The notes beneath the pieces are model-generated. The model made no database searches and was not told the origin of the DNA. It saw nothing but the letters and a program-made list of their open reading frames with translations. Position numbers and translations under genes: made by a program. A DNA stretch of 64,000 nucleotides from Pilatotrama ljubarskyi (lineage: Eukaryota; Basidiomycota; Agaricomycetes; Polyporales; Polyporaceae), in the NCBI GenBank assembly GCA_022385805.1, contig MU277678.1:169413-233412 (forward strand). Direction: 5' to 3'. Positions 1-12,435 of this stretch are shown here, piece after piece (the stretch's first letter is position 1; every line of letters begins with the position of its first letter).

Positions 1-587
1 CATCCAACTTCACCAAGATTGTCGCACAGACAATGATTGTAGCTGCTGAGAAAATATAATTTGATAGTCAAGAAGCTAAGCTACTATGCAGTCCATGTGA
101 TGGATCCACAAGGCTCAGTAGTGTGCTGAAACCCTCAAAGAAATCACAAGTCAAGTCGTCCCTCAAGAGGGTTCATGGCACTGATTTGCCCATATCTCTT
201 GAAAAGTGCCCTGATACCTCTTAGAAATTGTATTGCTGTAGATATTGCACACACAGTATACTATGCACATACATATCTTGTTGAGACACCAAAGGGATTG
301 TATTACATGCACCACCACCCGGGGGTGGGGCATGACTTTTGGCCGTCACTGTATTAACTCAAGAGACGCGTCTAGGCGCCTAGGCAGCTTACGTAAGAGT
401 CGCGTCGGGTGGCGAGACGCGAATCTCAATCCGGCGCTTCACGGGGATCGTGTCTGCTCTATTCCTCGGGGGCCTCTCAACCACCAGCAAAGCTTACTTT
501 CAGTCGGCATTGCTCAGGCACTTTGACAGGAGAGACAACTAGCACGAGTAAACCCTTCAAATTAGTCCTTGCCAGACATCACCTGAG
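1..587. other. Left-edge region with no gene recognised
   Basis: No reading frame here resembles a known protein, and the short open frames show no spliceable coding pattern. The right part is the upstream region of the OGG1 gene that starts at 588. The left part could be the flank of a gene lying outside the window. Confidence 0.5.
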
Positions 588-2059
588 ATGGCCACCACGA
601 TCCCTGCAGGCTTTCGTGCTCTACCCCTCCCACTCGCCCAGCTTTCCCTTGCCGCGGTCTTGAAATGTGGACAGTCATTTCGCTGGCGCATTTTTCCTCT
701 CCTAGGCCCAGACGAAGATATTGTGTCCTCCAGCGCACCTACACACGAGTATCGACTATGCTTGCGCGACCGTGTAGTCTGCCTCCGTCAATCCCCCGAT
801 GCTCTATTCTACCGCTCCGTTTTCCCGCCCGCATCCTCTGGCGACCTCGACGGACGAGAAGCGGAGACATTGGCCTGGATACGGGACTACCTTCAACTTG
901 ACATTGACCTTATACGCCTATACCAAGAATGGAGCACAAGCGACCCTGTCTTCCGCAGCCTGCGGGACCGCTTCGAGGGAATCAGGATGCTCAGACAGGA
1001 TCCCTTTGAGAACCTGATATCGTGAGCCCCTTCGATTTGTTCGTCAAGTTCTCGCCATTGACTTCGCCTCGCAGCTTCATATGTTCCTCCAATAATAACA
1101 TTGGTCGTATTACGAAGATGGTCAAGTCCCTATGTCAGCACTACTCTCCTCCTCTCCTCACACTACCTCCGCCGGCTGGGTGCACGCTACCGGAGGAGAC
1201 ATACTACCCGTTTCCTACCCCCTCTGCTCTGGCAGCGCCCGAAGTCAGCGGCCGACTGCGCGAGCTTGGCTTCGGTTATCGAGCAAACTTCATACAGAGG
1301 ACTGCGGCGATGCTCGTAGAAGCCCATGGCGTCCTCCGAAATCCAGAGACGTTCATGGAGCCTTCAGAAGAGTGGCTCATGACGCTGCGGCAGCTCAACA
1401 CGGCCGATGCGCGAGCTGAGCTGCTCAAGTTCGTGGGTGTAGGTCGTAAAGTGGCGGATTGTATATTATTGATGAGCCTCGACAAGGTACGCCAGTGTTT
1501 ACAGGTTAATTGCCAGGCGTAGGCTGACCGCCTCGCACACAGAGAGAAGTGATACCCGTCGATACCCATGTACATCAGATAGCCGTCAAACACTACGGAC
1601 TGCGAGGCGCCGTGAAGGCCGCCAACATGAACCCGAAGCTTTACGAGGAAGTCAGCACTAGGCTCGCGGCCGTCTGGGGAGAGTACGCCGGCTGGGCCCA
1701 CTCTGTGAGTAGTGCAAGCCGCATGTGCATATGCTAGAGCTGAGGAATCTCCTCGACAGGTGCTCTTCACGTCCGACCTGAAGTCATTCGCCTCGTATGG
1801 TCTTCCGTCGACACCTCCCACGCCGACCATGACCCCAGACAGGTTTTCTACTGCGTCAGAAGACAGCCCTTCCGTAGCTACTCCGCTGAGCGAGGTTCCT
1901 CCCTCCACGTCGAAGCGGAAGCGGACGAAGTCTGGATTAGGTGCCAAGCTGCCTGAGGAGGTCGCGGACGCTTTACCCGAGGTCGCATTGGAGGGACCAG
2001 GGTATAGCTTGGCTGAGCGAGTGAAGAGGCGGCGGAGAGGAACACGCGCGGGTACCTAA
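588..2059 (+). CDS. OGG1: 8-oxoguanine DNA glycosylase/AP lyase
   Basis: Base-excision repair enzyme that removes 8-oxoguanine paired with cytosine and can nick the abasic site, in nucleus and/or mitochondria. The N-terminal OGG domain starts MATTIPAGFRALPLPLAQLS and contains CGQSFRW. An intron near 1023-1072 splits the family signature PFENLIS / FICSSNNNIGRITKMV. The helix-hairpin-helix-GPD part reads FVGVGRKVADC, with the catalytic Lys in GRK, and PVDTHVHQIAVKHYG, with the catalytic Asp in PVD. Further introns lie near 1487-1542 and 1705-1759. The C-terminus is a basic low-complexity tail (SKRKRTKSG, KRRRRGTRAGT) that may be a nuclear localisation signal (inference). The start is the first in-frame ATG before the OGG fold. 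The family assignment is firm. Confidence 0.93.
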
Positions 2060-2339
2060 CGCTGCGTCCGATGGCTAGCTAAGTCTGCGCCTTTCCGCGA
2101 CGTAGTCTGTCCGCATATTAGAGCGGTTTACATATCTTGTACTGGGGTATCTGTACCGCTTGTGTACTCAGTACTGCACCTCGGTCACGCTGCGATATCC
2201 ATATTGATCAAGTCCGATTTACACGGAAGCGCCTGATCAGAGAGAGGCACGACTTGGACGCTGCTGCAGCAGTTCGTAGCACGTCATACCAGGTTTGCCA
2301 CCTCCCTCCACACACCCTCGCTTCGCTCTCTACATAGCC

Positions 2340-4490
2340 ATGTCAGAGGCCTCCACATCCCAGCAGAAGGCGAAAGAGAAAGAGATCGTTGATCAGGCAG
2401 CTGCCCTAGCGAACGGCGAAGAGGAGGACCACTCCGGATCCGAGGGTTCTGAGGACGAACAGGATGTCGCCGGCTCCTCCACTCTCCAGGCTGCGACGCC
2501 TTCCACTTCGAGCAAGAAGAAAAAGAAGAAGCGGTCCAAGGCTGTGAAGGCTCTGAACGCGCTCCGGGGAGGAGGCAAGGACGCGATCCCGGACGATGTC
2601 GTCAAGATCGTCCTGGAGAAGGTGCGCGCCGAGGGCGGGGAGGTGGGCGCGACCGCGGACGCGGAGACGGTCAGGAAGGCCCTAGAGCATATGAAAATCA
2701 AAGACGTTATCCAGGGCAAGGCCGGCATTGGAGGGAAGAACAAGAAGGACATGGGAGGGCACAAGGTGAGCACGGATCCGACCTGCTCTCTTTGCCGACC
2801 AGCTCTAATTCGACCTCATTCTGCCAGTTCTGGGGAACGCAACCCGTACCACAACTCGGTAAGTCTAGCGCGCGACTACCATGTCTGGCGTACTGAACGT
2901 TATGCAGGGGAGGCCCCACCCGAAGAGGACGGTCCTATCGAGCCCTCGAAGCCGTGCGAAGAGGTCCGCCAGGAGCCATATCCTTTGCCTAAGGAATTCA
3001 TGTGGTCGGTAGTAGACATTGATAAGCCAGATGAGGTGCGCCCAGTGTCCACTTAGGGCCTTGTCTGCAATCGGCTGACGCGCTATGAATACAGCTGCGC
3101 GAATTGTACGAACTGCTATCCGCCAACTACGTAGAGGACGACGATGCATCATTCCGCTTCCAGTACTCCGCAGAATTCTTCCTCTGGTAAGCCTATCTCA
3201 GGGTATGGGTGAGGATGAAGTCACTGACGCGTTCGAAGGGCTTTGAAGCCTCCAGGCTACCACAAGGACTGGCACATCGGTGTCAGAGTCAGCTCTACCA
3301 AGAGATTGGTTGCATTCATCTCCGCGGTTCCGATACGGGTGCGCGTCCGCAATCAGTAAGTGCAGCCCACCCGTGTCCGAAGGCGTACTGACCGCATGCT
3401 CTCTGCAGTGAAGTGGACGCGAGCGAGGTTAACTTCCTTTGCGTGCACAAGAAGCTGCGCTCTAAGCGGTTAACCCCCGTGCTCATCAAGGAGGTGACCC
3501 GGCAATGTCATCTCAAGGGCGTTTTCCAGGCGCTTTACACCGCTGGCGTCCTCCTGCCCACGCCGGTATCGACCTGTCGGTAAGTCATTGCAGTCACTGT
3601 TTTCCCCCAGCGATGCGTAGACTTGGGTCTTTGCGCAGATACTACCACCGCTGTCTCAACATCCCCAAGCTTGTCGACGTCAAATTCACCGGTGTACCGG
3701 CTAACATGACGCTGGCGCGCATGATCCGTCTCCACAAGCTCCCCGACCGTCCACGATTGCTCGACCACGGGCTGCGGGAGATGGAGGAGCGCGACGTCCC
3801 ACAGGTCACGGACCTCTTCGCTCGCTATATGCAGCGCTTCGACATGGTGCCGGTGATGAACGAGGACGAGGTCCGTCACCAGTTCCTCAGTGGCCTCGGC
3901 GAAGGACCCCGCGGGCCAGACAGCTGGAAGACTGCGCGCGAGGGTCAGGTCGTATGGGCGTACGTCGTTGAGGTCGGTGTTGCACCCAATCAACATGAGA
4001 GGAGCACTGACATGGGCTACCTCCATTGTGCAGGATCCCAAGACGCACAAGGTCACGGACTTTGTCTCGTTCTACTCGCTCCCGTCCACAATCATGAACC
4101 ACCACAAGCACAACCTGCTCAAGGCTGCATACCTCTTCTATTACGGCACCGAGACCGCGTTCGAGCCGGGTGCGGAGGAGAGCGGGCGCCTGAAGAAGCG
4201 TCTCGAGGAGATCGTCGGCGACGCGTTGGTCATCGCCGAGAAGGTCCAATTCGACGTCTTCAATGCCCTCACGCTCATGGATAACGTGTGCTTCCTGCAG
4301 GACCTCAAGGTATGCAGCTGCTGAAGTCCTGTTTTCTGTTTCAATCACTCATCTTGTCTGGATTCAGTTCGGTCAGGGCGACGGTCTTCTCAATTTCTAC
4401 CTGTACAACTGGCGGACGGCTCCCCTAGCGGGTGTCACCGCTGTCGGAGACAGACCTGCCGGCAGGGGTGTCGGCGTCGTCATGCTATAA
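2340..4490 (+). CDS. NMT1: Glycylpeptide N-tetradecanoyltransferase (N-myristoyltransferase)
   Basis: Transfers myristate from myristoyl-CoA to the N-terminal glycine of proteins, in the cytosol and at ribosomes. The N-terminus is an acidic low-complexity segment followed by a lysine run ([11 protein letters not shown]), the usual ribosome-targeting region. The catalytic part begins [10 protein letters not shown] and continues with [32 protein letters not shown] and [20 protein letters not shown]. The second half has [25 protein letters not shown] and [25 protein letters not shown]. The protein ends GVGVVML; in this family the C-terminal carboxylate takes part in catalysis. A short exon of about 31 nt carrying [11 protein letters not shown] lies near 2828-2858. 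It converges with the UFD1 gene, about 250 bp away. Confidence 0.95.
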
Positions 4491-4743
4491 GGTCTGTAAT
4501 ATACGGACAAACCATGTCAATACCGTGGAACAGTGCGCATCCCATTGCTGTATACCAGTCGAGTGTAGCAAACACGTTCTATTGTGCTGGCCTATATCAT
4601 ACAATGCGAGCGATATAAGTGGTCGCCGCGCTCCTTCATCTTCATCAACTCGGTAGGTGGGAGGGGACTCAACAATGCTGTCATGTACGGAGAGAAAGTC
4701 CTCGGAGTCCAAGAGCGTCAATCCCGGAATCCACGATCCAAGC

Positions 4744-6423
4744 TCAGTCGTCGCTGTAATACATCACATCGTCTTCGTCGTCTACTCCGAAGTCCGGGGT
4801 AGGGCTTCTAGGTCGTTTCTCCTGTTGCTGCGCACGTCGCTGGGGGAGTACTGGCACCGACGCGCCGCCTGCCCCCGTCGCACGCGGCTCCGAGCTCGCG
4901 GCTGGTCGGGGCGGGCGTGAACCGAGAGTTTGCCCACCGGAGCCCCATGATGCCGAGGATGATGACTGTTCCCTCTCCTTCCCTTTGACCGAGGGTTGAG
5001 ACTGGGAATACGGCTGAGCGCGACCGGAAAGCATGTTCCCGGAACCAGAAAACGTATTAGGCTGTTCGTGACGCTATGATGAGTCAAGCTCAAACTACAG
5101 GCAAAGTGCGGAGCGTACCTTCGGTGGCGAGCCTGTCGAATCCGAGTTGGGCGGCACATAGGGCTGAACATTGAACCCGAAGAAGAGCTTGCCGAAAGGC
5201 AGGTTCAACGGGGCGGGGACGTAGACGTCGCCGTCGAGGCTGTCATTTGTGATGATGCGGTGTTTACTGAGGGGGGATAAGTATCACTTGGGAGGCACGC
5301 AATATTGAGATAAAGACATACTCGGTCCGGATGATCTTGCTGCCTTCTGGTGCCTCTTCAGGCTTCCGGTGGCTAATGCCCTTACCCTTCGTCTTCCGTC
5401 CCGAGAGTGTCTCGCCCTTGCCCTTAAAGCTCTCCCAGTGATCGCCGCCCTTGCTAATCGCGGCTGCCCTGGGCGCTGCGCTGGCGAAAGCACCACCCAT
5501 AGAAGAGGATGGTCGGGATGAACCAGGAGTGGAGGAAGACAAGTCGATATTGAGCTTGGACGCCATAGTAGATGGAGGGGCAGCCTTCGGCCGCTCGGGC
5601 TCTACGTATCCAACAGGAGCTGCGAAATCCACCTCGAGATCAGTGTCGAGGACGCTGATACCTTCACCTCCAGGCTGAGTCTCCATGACAAGGAGGCCAA
5701 ACACTATGGAGTTGTAGGAGATCTCGATGATGTCGCCTTGTGTGAGGGCAGAGAAGTTGCGGAGAGCCTGCTCGAGGCTGTCATGCGAAAGTGAGGGCTG
5801 TATCGACAAGAAGAGGGGCAGCGAACATACACTGCTTTAGGATCTGAGATTTCCAGGAAGTCTACCGTCTGTGCTTGCAACTTCACCATCTTGCCCTTGG
5901 GCAGTTCCGTGCCGGTGATTCGTATGGGGTCGCCTTCGTTCAATCGCAGAGTCTTCATCATCCAGTAGGGAAGATGCACACAACCCTCCTCGGCAATGAA
6001 TTCCAAGACACCGCCATGAGTGGAAGCAGCCGGGTTGGCAGGATTACGGAGCTTGAACATCCATGGAGATTCAAGATCCATCTGGGTCAGGTTTGCGAGG
6101 GCAGAGGGAGGCATTATGACTATGGAGAGTGAGCAAGGATGCACTCATGATTATACACTCGACGGACGTACTCTTGCCACCATAGCTGACATTGTCGCGC
6201 GGTTTCCCGGGGAGCATTGCGACGCTGTACGCCTTGAAGTACTCATCGTAAGCCCGCGGGTTCGGCCTACCCATTCGGCGAACTCCCATTCCGCCAAGGC
6301 CCCTGACGGATGCATGAGGACGCAAGACCAGCATTGCCGGGCGTAATGTACTCACTGAGCGAACTGAGCCAGCAGGCCTCCTGGCCCGCCGCCGCCGAAC
6401 GGATTCTGCTGATCAAACTGCAT
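4744..6423 (-). CDS. UFD1: UFD1-type ubiquitin-recognition protein of the Cdc48/p97-Ufd1-Npl4 complex
   Basis: Cofactor of the Cdc48/p97 segregase that extracts ubiquitinated clients in ER-associated and fusion-degradation pathways. A Gly-rich start (MQFDQQNPFGGGGPGG) precedes AYDEYFKAYSVAMLPGKPR and DNVSYGGK, the start of the UFD1 double-psi barrel. Next come SPWMFKLRNP, GGVLEFIAEEGCVHLPYWMM, GDPIRITGTELPKGKMVKLQ and LRNFSALTQGDIIEISYNS, all typical of the family. The tail is low complexity, with GKGETLSGRKTKGKG, and ends in acidic YYSDD. The ATG at 6423 was chosen because it gives the conserved Gly-rich N-terminus. The gene is divergent from CCT4, with about 245 bp of shared upstream sequence. 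Confidence 0.93.
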
Positions 6424-6668
6424 AGTACGTCAGACCATGCCAAACCGTATTGTCGCAATACGCACGAAGTCCATGCTGGAGTGAGAGATGGTGGTAGGAA
6501 GACAAGGACGGTGCGTGCAGGTGGACAGGACGCGGTGCCCAAACGCGTAATCCTGCCACACTGGGCGCTTCTCGCTTCACGTGCGCATGCTATGGGCGCC
6601 TAAGAAACGACGCGCCTCGCAATTGAGCACTTTCGACTTCATTCGATCCCTCGTCCTCCTCACCTACT
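6424..6668. promoter_or_regulatory. Shared divergent promoter region of UFD1 and CCT4
   Basis: About 245 bp separate the two divergent start codons, so both promoters must lie here or overlap the coding ends. I see no clear TATA box and did not define individual sites. This is inferred from gene layout only. Confidence 0.5.
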
Positions 6669-8709
6669 ATGGCCGCAGTCGCTCCTACACCCGCTCCAGT
6701 CGCCACTGTGGGTCAGAATGCATTTAATGACAAGGTGAGCCATGACTCTGCCCGGAACTAGAGCGATGCTCACAGTGAGTTAGGGCAAGCCCATGGAGGT
6801 GCGCCGGTCCAATATGGTCGCTGCAAAGGGTATGCACGTTGGGATTCTACAAACCGTGTCAGTTATTGACATAGTGCGATATCCAGCCATCAGCGATGCT
6901 GTACGAACGTCTCTGGGCCCGAGGGGTATGGACAAGATGGTGCGTGTATCATTGAGTCTAAGCTCGGCGTGCATGGTCACTCACTTCGTTTTGGCTTAGA
7001 TCCAAACCTCCAAAGGAGAGCTGATCATCACGAACGACGGTGCGACGATTCTGAAGAGCATTCAAGCATTGCATCCCGCGGCAAAGATGGTGAGCCTGAG
7101 TTCTTCTCTTATGCGATGCTCGACGCTCATCAGGCGTCAGCTTGTCGATCTTTCCGCTGCACAAGATGTCGAGGCGGGTGACGGTACTACGTCTGTCGTT
7201 GTACTCGCAGGAAGTCTCCTTGGCGCCGCGGAGAAGATGCTACAGAAAGGCATGCACCCCACTATCATCGCGGAATCGTTCCAAAAGGCATCGGCCAAAG
7301 CAGTCGAGTACCTCACCGAGATCTCCACCCCGATCAACCTCGAAGACAAAACCTCCCTCCTTCGTGCAGCAACGACCTCTCTGAACTCCAAAGTGAGTTG
7401 TGCATAATCTCACATCGCGATGTATATCTCAATGTGACGGCTATGATAGATTGTCTCCCAATACTCCTCTACGCTTGCTCCCATTGCGGTTGCTGCAGTT
7501 ACGCGCCTTGCCAGCCCCGAGTCCTCGAACGTTGACCTCCGTGATATCCGGATCGTCAAAAAGGTTGGAGGAACAATCGAGGACACCGAGCTGGTCGACG
7601 GTGTGGTACTAAACCAGAATGTCGTCACGACCGTTGGCGGCCCTACCCGGATAGAGAAGGCGAAGATCGGTCTCATTCAGTTCCAGCTGAGTGCACCGAA
7701 GCCAGATGTGCGTCTTTTCAATGCATCCGTGCCAGATACCACTTTTCCAAACAGTGCACCTCCAGATGGACAACACGGTTGTCATCAACGACTACCGCCA
7801 GATGGACAAGGTGATTAAGGAAGGGCGACAGTACCTGCTCAACATGTGCAAGAAGATCAAGAAGGCGAACTGCAATGTCCTCCTCATCCAGAAGTCCATC
7901 CTCCGCGACGCAGTCGACGACATCTCCCTTACTTTCCTCAAGCGTCTGAACATCCTCGTCGTCAAGGATGTCGAACGTGACGAGATCGAGTTCCTCTCGA
8001 AGAGTCTGGGGTGCAAGCCTGTCGCGGACATCGACGCGTTCACGGAGGACAAGCTCGGCTATGCGGATCTCGTGGAGGAAACGGCACATGCGGGCGCAAA
8101 GGTCGTGCGGATCACAGGCGTGAAGAACAGAGGTCGCACGGTCAGCGTGCTCGCTATGGGCAGCAACAGCCTTGTCCTCGAGGAGTGCGAGCGCAGTCTG
8201 CACGACGCCCTGTGTGTTGTTCGCTGCCTTGTCAAGAAGAGGTATGCCCGTCTACGTACCTTAAGCATATTGACGCTGACAATCTCACACTCTAGGGCGC
8301 TGATTGCGGGTGGCGGCGCTCCCGAAATCCACGTCTCGCGGTTGCTCTCGCAATATGCGCATACACTGAAGGGCATGGAGGCGTATTGTTTCCAAGCATA
8401 CGCCGATGCGCTGGAGATCATTCCGACGACGCTCGCCGAGAACGCTGGCCTCAATCCCATCGCGATCGTCACTGAGCTCCGGAACAGACATGCCCTTGGC
8501 GAGCGCAACGCCGGTATCAACGTCCGCAAGGTAAGGGTATTCCGTACCGCCGTGCCTAACCTATGCTAAGCCACCGACAGGGTCTGATCTCCAACATCCT
8601 GGAGGAGGATGTGGTGCAGCCGCTGCTTGTATCGACGAGTGCCATCGAGCTCGCCACGGAGACTGTCTGCTTGTTACTCAAGATCGATGATTACGTCCAG
8701 ACACGATAG
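6669..8709 (+). CDS. CCT4: T-complex protein 1 subunit delta (CCT chaperonin)
   Basis: Subunit of the eight-membered cytosolic group II chaperonin that folds actin, tubulin and WD40 proteins using ATP. Group II motifs appear in order: [29 protein letters not shown] and [16 protein letters not shown], where GDGTT is the nucleotide-hydrolysis loop. These are followed by [19 protein letters not shown]. The delta-type apical region reads [29 protein letters not shown] and [16 protein letters not shown]. The C-terminal equatorial part has [30 protein letters not shown] and GINVRKG, and ends KIDDYVQTR. Short introns interrupt the first third repeatedly. The reading MDNTVV...DYRQMDKV is what marks it as delta. 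Its stop is about 150 bp from the converging AP-4 gene. Confidence 0.95.
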
Positions 8710-8855
8710 ATAGTAGCTGCTGAATCAACTGTACAGATATCTCGCGTACTGCTAACTCGAGGGTCCAATGCTGCTTCAAGCTTGTCATTGACCACTACGG
8801 TCATACGTCGGTGGAGTGCAAGCTCCTCGTGGAAGCGTCGGCTATCCCTCCACTA

Positions 8856-11800
8856 CTACCTGAGGGTCGCCTTGATGATGTTACTGAGCTGCTCGTCCTC
8901 GCACCTCAACCACCATAGACAACTGTCATCGTCGCTTTCCTTAAGGCGGATGGCGGCGAGTCCCTCTCTCAATGGAGTCGGGCTTTCGGGACATACCACA
9001 ATCTTCAGATCACCTGGCGATAACTCCAGTGAAGACCCATCCCTAGGACGCATTAGAGCTAGCGCACCTTCAAACGGGGGTCTATCTCGCTCCGTGACCT
9101 TCAGTCGGCGTTGCAGGCCTTGAAGCCGCCGTAGGATGGCGTCGATCGAGGCCTCGCACCAGCCCCGAGCGGTTGACGACTCTAGGCTATTCCAGGTCGT
9201 CTCGAAATCGTGCTCTGCGATGCTAAGCGTGCTCGCGATAGATGGCGCAGGTTCAGAAAGGAAAGGGGATTCTAAGGTGATGAGGTCCGCTCCCTGGATG
9301 ACCGTCAGTGAGTCGGCTGGAGACATTCCTCCCGGCTGCGGAAGCTCACCGAGGTCTCCTCATCTAGGATTTGCACGACGGGGAGCGGCGACAGGTTCGA
9401 GCGAGGTGAAGTCTGTTAAAGTATCGTCAGGACGTCCAGCGAGACTCAGCATGCCGACACTGGTAGAGAGCCTCACACTTGCAATTGAACGCAGGTCGGA
9501 GGTTTGCGCCGCGATGGTCAAATCGCCGGGGGTTACCGTCATTGCTAGCGGGTCCTCGTACGGTCGGGGGTGGCTCACACTCCTAGCACTACCGTCGTCT
9601 GAATGCAGTGAGCTGCCGCTGCTCAGGCGCCTCAGTCTATGGGTAGGCCTCGGCGGGTCGTACGCGGCGTAGCGCAGCTTGCTTGGCGTTGGTGACACTC
9701 GAGAGGACGAAGGTTCCGGGGACCGCGTATTCGAGGGAGGAGAGCTGGGGAAGACCTTTGGTGACCGAGACGCCGTTCTTCGCTTGTCCGCTTCGTAGCG
9801 TTCTAGGGCGGCGACAAACTCAGGTAACTACTCCTCGGTCAGAGAGACATGTAAGCGATCCCGTATGATGTGTTACATACAGACGATGTATGTGTACCGG
9901 CGAGGATACGCTTTAGCGTTTCCTGCGCCTGCGAGAGGGCAAGGAACTGATCACACCGCTAGATCGAGGAATCAGCATGGCGGTCCTCATAGAGCGATTG
10001 TGCCACATACCCGCTTCACATGTCTGCCACTTCGAGCATGGAGCTCTTTGACCAACTCCTGAATCTCGGCGGGCATCGGGTCGCATGCAGCTGATACTCG
10101 TAGCATGGTGATTAGACAGGCATCTTGTAACGCCGCTGTGACCGGTCAATTCCTACCCGATCTTGCAGGTTCAGAGCACGTACCAGAATAGGAGGACAGC
10201 CTGCTAGCGAGCGACCGCAGTATTCCGTCCGGAGAGATGGGTGAAAGCTCCAGGTACTCGCACAAGAGGGCGGTGACAATGACCATGAGCGTGGGTCCGA
10301 CCTCAGCATCCTTGTCCACAAGGCTCGCGAAAAGCACGCCGAGGCATCCGCTTCGCCATGAGCTGTCTCCTGCATGGCTGTGATTGAGCGTGGGCTTGAC
10401 AAGGGCGATCCAAAGACTTACCAGAGTGGATGCGGAGCAGCATTTCCTGTACAGCTTCCTGCAGCACTGGTCGCTTGTCAAGAGGTCCTTCGCCTTCGAT
10501 AGCCTTCAGCACATCCTTGAGCTGATGGGCGTAAGACTCTCCGTCATTTCCGGAAGTGATGTCCAGGATCTCAAGTAGACGCGGTAGAAGCTCCTCAGAG
10601 CCGTGCTCGGAGATCGTGGGCAATTCTCCTTGCAGAGCTCGAGCGTAGTAAGACTCTACGATAGCTTGGTCAACGCGCCATAGCGTCCGAAGGGTCTGAG
10701 AGGGCAACTCAGTCGTGTATCCAGGGAGTCGCAGAGCTATGCTGACCTGCTTCCGGATCGCCTTATCTTCGCTGTCGAGCAGCTTCATGACCCGCTCGAC
10801 CTCCCATTCCTCCAGTACTGACGGTATCTCGGGAGTAGTTCCCGCCCATAGTCTCGGTTCCACAGATGCTAGACAACATACGAACACGTAGAGACCATTG
10901 GGCTCCTGGGATGTTAAGAGCTGCCGGATCTCCTGTATAAAGGAAGTACCGGTTTTCGCCTGCGCTTCCAGCAACACTTCAGTGGGGCAGACCGCGGCAG
11001 CCGAGAAACATTGGCGAATAATCGCTGGTGCCGGGCATGAGGCTTTACCTGACCACATTCAGAAGGTCTTGCGACTCACCGTAAGCAGGTGTGCCCATAT
11101 GAACATAATGCCGGATGATCTCCAAAAACCGTTGCAAGTCATGAATACAAGGGCTACCAGACGCGTCAAAAAGATGATCGAAGTAAAACCTATACAGTCA
11201 CTTACATGAGGTTCTCGAGTGCTTCAATCAGCCTGACAAGCAATAGGTCTTGTGAAGGTTCAGGCCGCTGTGACCACGTCGAAGCCAGCAAGCCCGACAC
11301 GACTTTGTGGAACTTGTCCTTGGGCAGCAGCTCCGCCTGCGAGAGGCACGGCAGGTAAGAGCTGGCGCGAATCGCGTGTATGCTTTCCTTACCCGTAGGA
11401 GCGTTTCGCTCAAGGTGAGCGCCGCCATGACGACGACAGGCTCCGGATCCAGGAGACGTTTTCGTGCTGGGCTCACAATGTCTCTGAGAATATTTGGATC
11501 CTGTTCGGACAGCTTGTCGAAGGCAAGCAGGGCGCGTCGCTTGACATTTGCACTGTACATTCAAGGTTGAATGTAACGTCACATAATACATGGGAAACGC
11601 AACACACTGACGAGTTATGGGAGAGTAGGTCATGCAAACGTGACTGCACGGCGGGTATGACGTCCTTTGAGGGCGATTGTATGAGGGTATCAAGGGCGAG
11701 GCATATTCGAGAGACGGTAGGACTGTCTAGATCCTAGGAGAGATCCGTGGGCACCAGAGAAGACTGTCTCTCCATTGAGGCCTACCTTGCGGATGGAGTT

Positions 11801-12257
11801 GACGAGCATGAGTTGAAGTTCGTGATCCGGGCGCATTATCTCGGCGCAGAACAGGTATCCTGCATCGACCGTATAGTCTGCTTGCTAGCAGGGTCCCAGC
11901 CCAACATACCTGTACGCTTATCCTGTATTGTTTGGCCAGCTTCTGCCAAGTTGATCGCATGGGGAAGGGCAAACTCGAGGTCTACAGATGTCCCAGGGTG
12001 CACGCTCATGGAGCAGTAGAGAAGCAGGATCAAGCACTCCTTGCATTGTTTCTAGGTACACTGTAAGTTCTTTTCAATTACGTGGACCAAGCAATACGGA
12101 CCACAGTCAACGTAGAACGCGTCAGCTGATGTCGAATAGACTGGACTTCAGCCAGAAGTATATGGTCGGCAGCCTGGGGAGTAGCGGACTCTATCTTGCG
12201 GACCAAGGCGTAGTGGGCCCTGCTCATGGCCCCCGACGACGAGAACGGTACTTCCAT
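8856..12257 (-). CDS. AP-4 complex epsilon-like large adaptin
   Basis: Predicted large subunit of a heterotetrameric clathrin-adaptor-like complex acting at the trans-Golgi/endosome. The start MEVPFSSSGAMSRAHYALVR leads to KIESATPQAADHILLAEVQ. Next is ECLILLLYCSMSVHPGTSVD followed by FALPHAINLAEAGQTIQDKR, matching the epsilon adaptin trunk where gamma/epsilon subunits have CMVRLIYCEMLG and HAIKLAQQG. Heat-repeat-like sequence follows: VKRRALLAFDKLSEQDPNIL, then DPEPVVVMAALTLSETLLR. After the trunk comes a Ser/Pro-rich hinge (SSGSSLHSDDGSARS) and a C-terminal region ending IIKATLR. Many introns give roughly 850-900 residues. The track-style upstream start is GTG; the first true ATG is at 12257. 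It could be a diverged gamma adaptin, but the trunk fits epsilon better. Confidence 0.72.
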
Positions 12258-12435
12258 GCTCTTCACAGTCTAGTGAGAGTGAGAGGTCAAGCGCAGGGTA
12301 TCCCAGATTTCGCCATGTTCGTGGTTCGCAGTCAACCCAATTGTGGCTGAAGCCAACGCGCCCGAGTCGCCAAGTGCAGCGCGCCGCGCGCGCAACTCGC
12401 TACTTGACCACTGGTCCACTACATAGCTGCCCCTC